From: Cantharellus purpuraceus
Taxonomy: Eukaryota > Basidiomycota > Agaricomycetes > Cantharellales > Hydnaceae
Direction of reading: 5' to 3'
Assembly (NCBI GenBank): GCA_025174535.1
Contig: JALBUN010000011.1
Location: 62,001 to 126,000, forward strand
DNA length: 64,000 nt
The first letter of the stretch is position 1. The number at the start of each line of letters is the position of its first letter. This document shows positions 1 through 13,863 of the stretch, in pieces. A model generated the notes under the pieces. The model had not been told where the DNA came from, did no database searches, and worked only from the letters and a program-made list of their open reading frames with translations. Position numbers and translations under genes: made by a program.

Positions 1-472
1 CTTCCCCCAACTCGTGTTGAGACGCGGTGTTTCCCTCCTCCCCCAAAGTCTCCAAGACTCGTGCGAAGCACTCATGAATATATGACCTGTCAGAACCTAC
101 ATAAGGGTCAGTCCGATGATATCTAAGACTCAGATTGGTAGTACTTGAAACGAGTTGAGTAACAAGCTCCGATGCTGGAAGGAGAATGTCTTCCGAAGAG
201 TCTGCATAGGCGTGCTGAACTGTATGTAGGATATCATCTACGACGTGTTGTTGCAAGGTATGAACAATTTGCTAGAGTACTTGAATTAGTTCACTTCATC
301 GTGATTAAAGAAAAAGAAGATACCTTGACCCTTCCCAGGCACCTATCCCAAGCTTTCCTGTAGGCTTGAAATCGAAGCAAAGGGCCTTGCTCCAAGTCGA
401 ACTCGGACCGGACAAGAGAACCATCCACTAATAGTTCACCCCTATCATCCGAGTCTTTTTTGCGCGATCTCT
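1..472 (-). CDS. 5' exons of a gene resembling origin recognition complex subunit 3 (partial, runs off the left edge)
   Basis: On the minus strand an exon ending near 309 reads ...DGSLVRSEFDLEQG... and then AYRKAWDRCLGRVK. A GT-AG intron (about 308 down to 255) joins it in frame to QIVHTLQQHVVDDILHTVQ, and coding potential continues to base 1. An acidic N-terminus followed by a DG..LR..AY..AW..C..R(I/V) pattern is what I recall for basidiomycete ORC3, the subunit that helps load MCM2-7 at replication origins. The first exon is not resolved: a possible acceptor lies near 473, and the upstream ATG near 527 runs quickly into a stop. The next intron, around 195-110, is also uncertain. MCM4 lies 2 kb away, so two replication genes may be neighbours. 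The reading frame is much better supported than the name. Confidence 0.45.
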
Positions 473-570
473 AATTATCGACACGCTATATGGATTGCGA
501 TCGGATGTGCACTTGCCTAGGGAGTCATGTAACAGTAATGTTGTTTCCTGGCAGGAGTCAGAGCTTGGGA

Positions 571-578
571 TATAAAAG
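571..578 (+). promoter_or_regulatory. TATA-like box upstream of the MoCF-domain gene
   Basis: The octamer tataaaag lies about 145 bp upstream of the chosen start codon at 723. It is followed by pyrimidine-rich sequence where transcription could begin near 600-630. It is the only good TATA match between the two divergent genes here. Confidence 0.4.
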
Positions 579-722
579 GGCGCAAAAATCAACCTGTTTA
601 TCCCATTCGACTCTGTGTGTTGTCTGCGGGTCGTCTATATCCATAAGTCTATGACTACAAAAATCTGATGTTTCGTCCACTTGTGACAGTTCCGGAGTCC
701 GACTCCGACGGTTTTCGTATTT

Positions 723-1909
723 ATGTCAGCACGGCGGGCTCTCCCTCGTCTGGGTGCTCTTGCGACTCAGTTACGTCGCTCCATGTCTCGTCCTTCCATT
801 CCAGTCACTTTCCAAGTGTCTCCGACACCACCAAACCCTCTCGGAGAAGGAAAGAAGATCAAGACTGCCGGGGTGCTGATCATTGGGTAAGGTGGGACTT
901 GGCGACCTGCACTCACGAGCTGAGCTGGAGAGCACTTAGAGATGAGATTCTCAACGGAAAGACAGCGGATACGAATAGCAATTTTTTTGCCAAATACTGC
1001 TTTGAGCATGGAATTGAGTTGTAAGACGAAGTCCAATGTGGACACGGTTGCTGGCGCATCGAAGTATTAAGCACTCACTGTCTCGTTCAGAAAGCGTATA
1101 GAGGTTATCGCAGATGATGAAGATGAGATGTTCGTCAAGGCAGCTGTGCTATGTGCATCTCATACCAATTGACCTCGCTAGCGTTGAAGCGTCACAACGG
1201 ATGGTTCAAAGCTACGACTTTGTCGTTACATCTGGCGGTATTGGTCCCACCCACGATGACATAACTTATGCATCCCTCGCCAAGGCATTCAATCAGCCTC
1301 TCAAGTACCATGCGGAGACCTTGGCTCGCATGAAGGAGTTATCAAAACATAGGAAGGACTTAGAAAATCAGTCTGCCGAACAGAAGTTGGCACGCGATCG
1401 AATGGCCTTGTTTCCTGCTAACGCTGAGGTTCTTTTTGTTGGGGAAGACATCTGGGTCCCTGTTTGTCGACTGGAAGGCAAACTATGCATCTTCCCGGGC
1501 ATTCCTAAGCTTTTTCAAAAGATGCTACATGCTCTCACCCCATACCTTACACTTCCTGATTCAAAGCCGTTTCGTCACCTCATTCGTACCAGGTGCGCTT
1601 CCTCATTTTCAGGTGTTGCATATCATTAATTGTGTAGCCTTCCGGAGTCTTCGATAGCCCCTTATCTTACTTCCTTGCACATGAGACTCAAGCCGCACAA
1701 GATTCGCGTTGGCTCGTACCCACAGGCTCAGCGTGGCGTCACAGTTTCCCTGATTGGAGATAATGATTCTGAAAGGATGATCAGAGAGATAGGAGAAGAG
1801 GTGAGCACATTGAACAACCACCTTACTGATCCGGTTCGACCTGAGCTTCCAGGTTGCTCGTGAGCTTCAAGGCACAGTCGTAGGTGATACAGAGTCGAAA
1901 GTAGACTAA
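723..1909 (+). CDS. MoCF/MoaB-Mog (molybdopterin-binding) domain protein, probably mitochondrial
   Basis: Six exons: 723-886, 940-1020, 1091-1129, 1182-1592, 1638-1800 and 1853-1909. They join in frame to a 304-residue protein through five GT-AG introns of 45-70 bp. The domain opens with [16 protein letters not shown] (about residues 48-63) and contains [11 protein letters not shown] (111-121), the hallmark nucleotide/pterin-binding loop of the MoCF fold. This stand-alone form resembles CinA proteins and the N-terminal half of human FAD synthase (FLAD1), where the domain has FAD-hydrolysing activity. A role in flavin or cofactor nucleotide hydrolysis is therefore more likely than molybdopterin synthesis, but that is inference. 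I chose the ATG at 723 because it adds an arginine-rich N-terminus without acidic residues ([20 protein letters not shown]), typical of mitochondrial targeting. A second ATG at 783 would give a cytosolic form. The gene converges on MCM4, with 177 bp between their stop codons. Confidence 0.85.
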
Positions 1910-2086
1910 AACTGTAATACAATGGAGATGTTGACGCGCACGATGTTCTCAGGATACAGGGTCATAGCAGTGCGCCAGTTCCACCTACTCAAAGTTGCAA
2001 GCTTGAAGCGGAAACTGGAGTGGTTTTGATCGCAACATAGTACAATACCAATACATGGCGGAGGAAACAACGATCCAGAGGCGGCT

Positions 2087-5317
<3,231 letters not shown>

Positions 5318-5384
5318 GGTGGTCAGAAAGGCACGTTCAAAGCCTAATTAGAGATCCATTACAATTGAATCTCCGTTTGTCGTA
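5318..5384. promoter_or_regulatory. 67-bp shared intergenic region between divergent MCM4 and exopolyphosphatase genes
   Basis: Only 67 bp separate the MCM4 and exopolyphosphatase start codons, so both 5' UTRs and at least part of both promoters must overlap here or lie inside the neighbouring gene. No TATA box is visible. I see no clear MluI-type (ACGCGT) cell-cycle site in the spacer itself. An ACGCGT occurs at 5034-5039, inside MCM4 intron 1. Confidence 0.5.
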
Positions 5385-6769
5385 ATGAAAAGCGCCTCAC
5401 TCCAGCAACGCTGTCTCGCTCGTTTCCTGTCAGTCAGATCCAATTTCATGACTTCCCAGACAGGCTCTCTATCCAAATTTCTAGCTTTGAACAGATCAAG
5501 GTATCTTGAGGCGTTACAAACTGGCAAAGCTCATGATTGGACTGTCGTGGTGGGGAATGAGGCAGGAGGCATGTGCTTTCTGTTCGACCACCAGAAGCAT
5601 CCTAAGACTGGCCTATGGATGTAGACCTTGACTCTGCTGCATGCTCTATAGCATACTCATATCTAGCCTCAACGTTGTACAAGCGGCCCACGGTTTCTCT
5701 CCTTCAGACACTCCGTGCCGACCTCCAGCTTCGTGCAGAAAACTTGTATGCGTACGAGGTGGCGCAACTACACCAGACAGATCTTTTCTGCATAGATGAT
5801 ATCCCGATTGAGTCTTTACCACGTCTTATCTCCTCTCCGTTTGCGTTGGTTGATCACAATCGCCTGGTCTCTCGGTTTTCTGCTGGAGGCGCCTTTTCCA
5901 GCCCACCCAAAGTGATAGCGATCATTGATCATCACGAAGATGAAGGTTTCCACCAGGATGCGGATCCCAGAATCATCACTGTACCTGTGGGCAGTTGTGT
6001 CTCACTAGTGACGCAGTACTTCAGCGAGCCTTGGACCAATGCAAGTGTCTCGCCTCCTGAGGAGCTCGCAACACTACTATTATGTGCAATTTTCATTGAT
6101 ACTGGAGGTTTAAAGGCCGGGGGCAAAGCGGTGCCGTTGGATCACCGCGCGGTCGGCTTTTTATTACCCAAGTCCACGTTGACTTCATCCTCTGAGAACA
6201 TAATGGATAATTATGACGTGAAAACATTAATCAGGACCCTTGACGAGCGTAAACGATCGGTCAGCCACCTCTCAACTCGGGATCTTCTCCGACGAGATTA
6301 CAAAGAGTCAACGTTTTATTCACCTGCATTCTCTTCGCACGGTATTATCGTTGGCATTGCCACTGTGCCTCTAAGTCCCAAGGTGTGGCTTCACAATGAA
6401 GCGTCCCCGAAGTTCTGGAAGTCCATGGATTCATGGATTGAGGAGCGGGGACTAGATATCCTTGGCGTCCTCTGCACCTACAAGTCGCCAAAAAGTGGAC
6501 AACACAAGCGGCAGTGTTTGTGGATTGTCAAGTATGGACACGAAAGTCTGAGGGAAATCTTATGGAGGGGGTTGGAGGCATCTGATGAACTGCAGCTCGA
6601 ACGCGGAAACATGAATAAGGAGACACTATCGGAAGGTATGGACAGACAGCCGGACGGCGACATTATCACTGCGAATGGGTCAGTAGCTCGCATGTGGAAG
6701 CAGGGGAATGCGAAGGCAACTCGGAAAGTGGTCGCTCCACTCGTGAGGCAGATCATCGAAGGGTCCTGA
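5385..6769 (+). CDS. PPX1: PPX1-type exopolyphosphatase (DHH/DHHA2 phosphoesterase)
   Basis: Two exons, 5385-5568 and 5625-6769, encode 442 residues. The family removes terminal phosphate from linear polyphosphate with a two-metal centre. Visible metal-binding motifs are D-L-D (62-64) after VVVGNEAG, DHN (138-140), DHH (163-165) and an FIDTGG motif whose Asp is at 220. A C-terminal half of about 180 residues fits the DHHA2 domain. The first aspartate codon is split by the intron. Keeping EAG-DLDS in frame requires a donor at 5569 that begins GC (gcatgt) and the acceptor tag at 5622-5624, that is, a GC-AG intron. The N-terminus (MKSASLQQRCLARFLSVRSN) could be a mitochondrial presequence, with an in-frame ATG at 5448 giving a shorter form. 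The gene is divergent from MCM4. Confidence 0.85.
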
Positions 6770-7241
6770 ATTGATGTTAGCCGAGACGCGTTATCGTTAG
6801 GAAGTCTTCATGGTTCACCACTTTCAAGCCAGTACAATTAGAAACAGCGGTCATTGTCAGGTTTTTAGGTAGCTGAACAAAGGGATACAGGTGCCAACAT
6901 GAGGATAGGGCCACGAATCCTCTGAGCGTCCGACTCTCTTGTTTTTCTAGTCTTTAACGTGACCTATATGAAGACATCATACGACGCAATAATCACGCAT
7001 AACAAGACGAGGAATGAGAACCCTAGGGTTGAACGTCAAATATTATTCCCGGAAGAGGCTGTGTGATGACGAGATAACAGAAACCTGCACTGCCAAAATT
7101 GTCACTAACAAGTGAGACTAGCTAGTGCGCTAAGTATACATATTCCGAACGAGCAGAGAGGTAAATGAGAATTTGATGAATGAGGAAGTACACCCACCCA
7201 ACCCCCGCCTGAGGGATAAGGGATCGGGTGGTCGGCAAAAG
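6770..7241. other. Intergenic, no gene seen
   Basis: The stretch from the exopolyphosphatase stop to the tRNA contains no convincing coding frame. It should hold the exopolyphosphatase 3' UTR and polyadenylation region. I see no repeat or structured RNA in it. Confidence 0.5.
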
Positions 7242-7338
7242 CGACAACAGCAGGATTCGAACCTGCGCCCTCAAAGAGGATCAGATAAGTACCTACACCG
7301 ATTCGAATCTGACACCTTAACCACTCGGTCATGTTGCC
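7242..7338 (-). tRNA. tRNA-Ser (anticodon CGA) with a 15-nt intron
   Basis: Read on the minus strand, a 7-bp acceptor stem (GGCAACA with TGTTGTC, one G-U pair) encloses a D-arm ACC...GGT. The anticodon stem is TCAGA/TCTGA with mature loop TTCGAAA, followed by a long variable arm (CCTC-TTT-GAGG) and a T-arm GCAGG-TTCGAAT-CCTGC. The anticodon CGA is at 7305-7303. A 15-nt intron (7301-7287) sits at the canonical position after base 37. The long variable arm and the CGA anticodon both point to serine, for codon UCG. Mature length is 82 nt with discriminator G. The internal promoter boxes correspond to the D- and T-arms. Confidence 0.93.
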
Positions 7339-10300
7339 TCGGACAGTGCGGCTGTGAGAGCCCACTATGATCTATTGTCATATTTCTTATATATCATACC
7401 ATGAGACGCTGGATCTGCAGGGTACATGTGGTTGTATTCATTATATAACACTTTCTGTAAAGAAGAGCACTTACCCCCCAGAGAATTGTTGCATAGATTA
7501 GCCGAAATAGCTCAGACAAAAAGTTCATGTACTTCTATTTCAACAACCCACTAGGCTGTTGAAGTGAATCAAAAGAGAAATTTTGTTGCGGAGTGAGGCG
7601 ACAATGACTAAGCGATCTTATTTGGCGTGCAAATAAGTACAAATGCAGACGGCGGGATTCGTGGGAGGGGCTAGTTCCCTACTCCCACGAATACCAGTTT
7701 TTGAGTCAGATCCGACTTCCTAACAACGGCTTTAACATATTTTCCAAATAAAATATCCATGTCCGTAAGCTGAGGCTTAGCCTAATAGGAACTAACGGTC
7801 GGTTGGGGACGTTGTGGAGTTGATTATTGAATAATTCACTGAGAAATCACAACATGACAGAATTTTTGAACTTCCCACTCTGATGCACACCCCGCGTCCA
7901 ATATACTGAACGCAGGACGTTATATACATGATTTTACACCTGAGTTTGATGTAAAGCAAGGAAAAAATGAATGACTGGCCAAAGGGAGATCTGGTCCTTG
8001 TGCATCTACTAAGGCATCTGGTTTGTATAACTCGCCCTGGGACGTATGCTAGAATGATTCTGCAGACAATAGGGGTGGCCACATCATGTGCTCATCGAGT
8101 GCTGGGAATGTCGTTCATGTAGATATTTATACCGTACCTAGACATAGCTGTCTGATAGCATGCTATACAAGCACTCCCTTACCCCCCTTCGTGAGGCAAT
8201 GGGAAGATACCAGAAGGCCAGCGGTTGCATTAAGAAGAAAGAAGCATCCAAACCTGGATTAAAAGCACCTCGGTGGCAGTGCACGGGAAGGGACAGAACC
8301 CAGAATGGTCCGACGGCCAATCCGACGGGACGTAAGAACTGTAGAAAGCAGCATGGTAGGATCTTGAATCTATTGAAGCAACCGCATGGTCGACCTGAGC
8401 GATAGACGAGTATGAAGTGGACAGATAAGGAACTCAGAGAATGGCAGAGGTTGCAGCGTGTCTGGCAGCTCCTAAACTTGCCGACCGATGAAAGAAGCAG
8501 TGAAGGGTTCGTTACTTGGAGAATGAAAGTGTGTAGTGGCTTCTAGCTAGAAAAATATTATAATTTTGCTCTTCTAGTTGCGTTTGTCGACGGTCTGGGC
8601 CTATGGCTATTTCCCATGGAGCGTAAACTGTAACGCAGCAGTTTGTCACAGCAGCTTCAAACTCTGAGTGTTAGGAGTTGCAGCGGTCGCGGTCGAACTT
8701 GCAAACATGGTTATATATCGAGCATTGTATGCGGCGCCGTCCGGTCCGCCGTCGACACAGCTGCCCACCTTTTTCAACTGTGCATTTGAAAGCATAAGTG
8801 CTGCGAGTCGGAATTGATGCAGACCAGGACTTAGACAGACTTGCAAGCCATACGGTAACGGAATGCACCGATGAGCTAGTGCTTCTAAACATTAAATTGA
8901 AGGCCATTGGCATAACAAACACCATAAAACACAGGCAATGGCTAGACGTAGAGGGCGCAGGAAATTGAATCACAACGGCGGTCAACAATCCCTCTGCCTC
9001 CACCAAAAAACACAGTCGACAACATTACTGCCAATTACCTGCATAAACGGAACGAGCAGTGTTGCCGTTCAGAAGGACCCATGCCGGTTCAATGGTACGA
9101 GTGCGATCGTAGTGGTTGGAAGTAAGTTGGTCAGCATTGGCGGGAAGTGACAGGAGAGGATCTCTCGTGACAGAGACAGCACAAGCAACTGCGCTTCAAA
9201 GTGGGCGGTCTGATCCAAGTGCTCTTGTACTGCGCAGTTGGCGACGGACATACAATCCTTGCATAGCTTGTCAGAGGTATTAGTCAAACATGAGTGCGGG
9301 GGCAATCGCTGTTGCCAGTAGGGATAAAGCTTTTTATGTGCACTGTAGAACTGTCAGAGATGTCGCAAATTTTGTGACAGACTGGGTCAGACTCGACCAA
9401 CGATGGGATTACCATTACAACACTCAGTCTTGTCAGGGCTTGTTCCCCCCATTCACGAAGAGCAATGGGAGGGCTGGAATCAAACTGAAACGCAGAAACA
9501 ATATTTACGGTCACTTGAGACAATAGCTGGCATTGATGCCTTGCACAAAGGAACACTGGTGCCTTTCTAGTGGATCCATTGCAGAGTCAAAGTGATGACC
9601 CTGTGAAGAAAAGCAAAAGGAACCTCGCGTGTGATATTAAACATGCTCACAGCGTCAAGAGGCCCCACCACAATCTAGTGCTAGGCCTGCGCAAGGTAGC
9701 GGAGTGACGTACACGGAACAACCAGTGCCACTCGTCACGCCCGTCAGGGTTGGCAAACTAGCACCATTCATTTCGGGGCTCACGGAAACAAAAGAGGGGG
9801 ACATCCCCTGGTATCCCGCGCTCGGATTTTGGACTCGGGCTCATGCTAAGCTGATTCGGGGGGTTGGCGTGTACTCGGCCGGATCATTAGGCAAAGCAAT
9901 CAACCATTCAGCTAAGCGAGCAAGTGAATTACCGAATCTCGAACGTCCGACGAGCTTCAAAGCAAAAATAAGCCAGTGGCATTCATGAGTGGCGTGATCT
10001 TGTTGTGCATACTCAGTCAAAAGAATCCGAGCAACACAAATGAAGCGAACAAATAAATAAACAACTGAGCCTACGACTCGCAGTTACTGCGAGCGTAGAA
10101 ACTCGTATCTCTAAGCTGACAGTCGTGTCAAATACAGCGTGGATGGACGTGCTCCGGAGTCCTGTGCATAGTCTGTTCCTCACTAGCGGCGGCGCCATTG
10201 CGCAATGAAGTGTGTCACACACTCCGAACTTCGCAAACTCTGTCACCGCGACGTGCCAGAATGTACAGTTAGCGGTTGATGAGTCGATTAGGCTATGAGA

Positions 10301-12644
10301 CTCCAGGCTAGAATCACACCCCATGCAACCTGGTGTGAGGCAGCGTATGCCTTAACTGTGCGTTGCTTGGGTATTGGCAGGGATAACTCGGTGAGTCGAC
10401 GTGCTCAATGATATTGGGTCGTTGCTTACCGCACCAAGTCAATGCAACCCAGCTAATCTACTAGAAGATGCAAGGAAGCTAATGGTGGCGCTAAGGGGAG
10501 CAACTTGCAGGACATTACGGTGCGTCTACTCGCCGCAGCAGGGTATTATCATGGTGAGAGGGATGGTGAGGGACGATTCAGCTGGGCCAGCCTGGGACGA
10601 ACTCTTAGAAAGGCAGGAATAAATAAAATAAAACGTAAAAAAAATTGCAGGCAGGTGGAGCAGTGTTATGAAACTAAGGGAGGAGTATAGCGTCACAGAT
10701 CTGAGAGGCGGTGGTTAAGAAATTAGCCTGCGGGGAACACTTTGAGCCAGCCAAGCAGCTAGCAATCATGGTCCAGTCAGCGCTCGAAGTAAACTGACCG
10801 CAAACCTTTCAGCGCCAGGACCCACTGGCAGGTGATGCGTCCAGAGTCGCAAAGGGTTGTGGCACACATACGTGTATCAGGGGCTTGCATAAGTGCCGAG
10901 AGACGCACAATGGCTGATTCGATGCATGGAAGGAAAAAAGAAGAAATGATAACGCAGCTAACGAAGAATGCGCACGGAGTCAGACATAAAGCCTCACGAT
11001 TAACTTAAAGTTTTGACGGTGCCCCGCCAGTGAACTGTCTTCAAGGCTTCGAGGCTTCAAGGTCGTGCTTCGTCAGGTCGTCATCGAATCAATGACTCTC
11101 ATGATTGATAGATACCTCGCACATTAGTCCAACGCCGCAATCCGAAACGACACAAACACAGAAAGAGAGCAAATACTAGCAAAACATGAGACGCATCAAA
11201 CGGAAAGGTCGCACAGCATCCGAGTTACTTGGTCGGACTGTATCAGAAGATGTGACGGTGCCCGAAGGCTGAGGCACTGGTCCCAGGCGCCCGAGCTCGG
11301 GTTTGAGTTGCGGTGCGTGCTGTTTTGTGGGTAGAAGGCAGTGGGTGGCGTACTGCGTGCCGTTGGACGTGGGTGCGGACTTGGTGCAGGTGTGTGCTTG
11401 TACAATGCGAGGGAGCAGGCGGCAGGTAAGCGAGTGGCAGGCAGGTGAGTAAGCAAGCAAGTAAAGAAGCAAGCGGGTAAAGAAGCAAGCCAGTCAGCAG
11501 GCATGGAAAAGAACCAAACAAGAGTAATAAGCCAGCCAGCCAGCAAGTAAAGCAAAAGCCTCTAAGAATTGGTAGCAAAAGCAATTGTAGACGATCAAAC
11601 GTTATACGCCGCCGGGGCGTCGTGCCCTCGGAGGGTGTGAGATAGGGGGCGCACTCTGAGGACTCACCGGGTGGCTATTGATTAGTTGGAGATAAAAATG
11701 GTGTTAATGAGCCCTTGAGCAATTCTCATGGGCGAGTCGGACGTGTCGGAGCGGGTGTTGCGAGGGGATCGTCTCGGAAATAAATTGTCAGGCGCCTTAC
11801 GAGCCAGCCCTGGTAATGCATTGAGTCGCGGAGTTGGCAGAGATATCTCATACATGTTTCGAGGTTCGAGAACTCACGTAGCGCCTGTGTATCAACGTTC
11901 ATGTGGGGGCCGGTTACTTGGACCTCTTCGCTTACGTGGCGGAGTTGTTAGGGAGGTGGGCAAGATTCGAGGAGTCACTTGGTTTCTATGTAAGGGGATA
12001 GTGTGTGCGTGGGCGCTGGAGTCACTTGAAGCTAGGTCGTTGAGCACACTAACGAGGGGCAACGGTGTGCCACAAGGGTGGTGTCGGCACGGGCGTCTAG
12101 ACGGAGGCCGATGAGTGGGGGGGTAGCTCCGGTACTGTCGGAGGGAACGTGTTTGATGTTGTTGTGAAGGGCGTTGTGCGGGGGCATATTCCTTTTTCTG
12201 GAGTGGAGAGAGGGCCAGCGACTGGAGTGACTACAGATGGGCCGCGTGTGCAGGAATTCGAGAAAATAGTGCGCAGAGATAATTGGACAACGGGATGAGG
12301 ATAGTGCCGGTGATATAGGCGAACAATGGAATTGAATGGAGTGGTCGCCAATGGCTTGAAACAATAAGCTTTTCTGGGCCAAATTCCCGGACTCTGGCCC
12401 TCTGATGGGATATACAGTATCAGTGTATCCGATACACATTTGGCAGTCCGCCTGCCAGTCAGCAGCCGTGGGAAGTTGCCACTCTGATTGAACCGTGGGA
12501 GCACGTGTTCAAATCTGGCCCTCGTGTTTGCTCCTGTTTGCTGCCTCCCATTCGCTTAAATACCTGCGTCCACTTCGTCTCAACTCGACACCCCCCACTC
12601 GCACTACCACCACCACCACCACTCACACTTTACCTCCCGTCACA
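7339..12644. other. Gene-poor stretch, no supportable gene
   Basis: About 5.3 kb without a recognisable protein or RNA gene. Open frames here are short, overlap on both strands and show no family motif. The segment 11400-11560 is low-complexity purine-rich sequence with repeated aagcaagc/cagccagc units, which explains the overlapping minus-strand frames of proline, leucine and alanine there. A small minus-strand gene around 8650-9000 cannot be excluded but I cannot support one. The last 150 bp are pyrimidine-rich and probably form the 5' region of the next gene. Confidence 0.5.
12556..12562 (+). promoter_or_regulatory. Weak TATA-like element upstream of the zinc-finger-like gene
   Basis: The heptamer ttaaata lies about 90 bp before the chosen ATG at 12645 and is followed by a pyrimidine- and CAC-rich leader typical of fungal 5' UTRs. 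Confidence 0.3.
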
Positions 12645-13863
12645 ATGACTTACTCCACTGTCATCTTTAACTCCATCCCCGCTGTCTACACCTTCCTCCC
12701 CCGCTCCCAAAAGCGACGCACCGCGACCAACATCATGGCCGGCCACTTTGACCCCCTCCCCACCCCTCCCTCCGACTACGACAGGCCAGAGGCCAGCTCC
12801 AGTCGCTCCAGCTCCGTATCCGCCATCGATGACGACCGTGTCTCCGCCACACAATCTCGCCGCACAGTCACGAAGAAGGGCGAGCTTTCAGCCCACCAAA
12901 ATGGCAGACGTGGTCCAATGGCCACCAGCCTCCCCGACGCGACCCTCGCAAAGGGCAAATCGTCTGCCCCCGGCAAGCACGTCCTCCCCCACGAAAAAGA
13001 GAATGAGGTCAAGATGTCGGACGTCTTCGAGTCTAGCGACTCCCTCTCTCCCCCTCCACCTTCTCCCCGCCATGTCGACCCCCCTCCATCTGCCTCTGCC
13101 TCCACTCCCGTAGATGCCCAGGCCAGCAAGCCCAAGGCGTCGGGCTTTTGGCGCGCTCGGTCATCCAATGCCTCGGACGCGCCCACCCTCAAGCGCAAGC
13201 GCTCCACCCAGCTCCAGTCAGAGCCGAAGCCGGCAGCAGGGGCGAGGGCCGCCAAGAAGCCTCGTCTCTCGGCAACCACAGCAGCAGAGCCGCGCTCGCG
13301 TATCTTCGACTCGACGTCGCCTTCGCTCGGGTCCTCGAGGTCATTGTCCTCAGAGACGATGGAGTGGCCACTGCCTCCAGCTGACAGGGCCACCGAGTAC
13401 GTGTTTATGCTTGTTCTCGTGTTATCGCTCATTAACATATCCTTGTTCGCATCTTGTAGACAATTGAGCCAGCTGGTGGCCACGCAGCTGGAGGAAATCC
13501 ACGGTGGGCCGTTGCGGTGCAAGCTATGCTCCGAGCGTTTCTCCCGCAGCGTCCCGGTCCAGTCCCTGGTGCCGCACTTTCAGGAGCGGCACAGGGAGTA
13601 TATCGAAAAGGAGATGGCGGCTGTAAGTTGTCTTTTCCCATCTCTTTCTGTCTTCGCTCATCTATGTTCAGCAACAGCCCCAGCAACCGCAACAACCTGC
13701 CCCGCCGCCTCCAAGGAGGCGAGGGGCGAGGAAGAATGTTGCAGTGAAGAAGGGCTGGAAAGGATGGGTAGAGGAGGACCTCGAGCCGCAGAAGCTAATT
13801 CTGCTAGATAAGCCCGAAGTCCTTCCGGAGAGGACAACACGCAGCGGGAGGAAAATCGACTGA
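12645..13863 (+). CDS. Conserved-looking nuclear protein with a C2H2-like zinc motif, function unknown
   Basis: Three exons, 12645-13396, 13460-13622 and 13672-13863, are joined by GT-AG introns of 63 and 49 bp into 368 residues. The first 250 residues are Ser/Pro/Lys-rich and probably disordered, with basic clusters such as LKRKRS and AAKKPR that look like nuclear localisation signals. Exon 2 encodes a compact region with C271, C274, H290 and H295 (C-X2-C-X15-H-X4-H), an atypical C2H2 finger. Exon 3 has a Gln/Pro tract followed by the basic-aromatic segment KKGWKGWVEEDLE and a basic C-terminus. The GC-rich codon use and exact splice phases support a real gene. The start at 12645 has a good context (cacaATGa), but ATG 12735 (MAGHFDPLPTPPS) is also plausible. 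I do not recognise the family; a DNA- or chromatin-binding role is inference only. Confidence 0.7.

Noticed and set aside
8646..9006. Possible small cysteine-containing minus-strand gene
   Set aside because: A frame containing SCVDGGPDGAAYNARYITM looks protein-like, but I could find no signal peptide, no consistent exon joins and no family.
9284..9988. Plus- and minus-strand ORFs of 78-94 codons in the gene-poor stretch
   Set aside because: No recognisable domain, no supporting splice structure, and similar-length frames on both strands.
11176..11584. Three overlapping minus-strand ORFs of about 100-119 codons
   Set aside because: They lie in low-complexity repeats, overlap in all frames and have no splice or promoter context.
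12776..13522. A 248-codon minus-strand ORF
   Set aside because: It is the GC-rich shadow of the plus-strand zinc-motif gene, whose splice phases and motifs are consistent.
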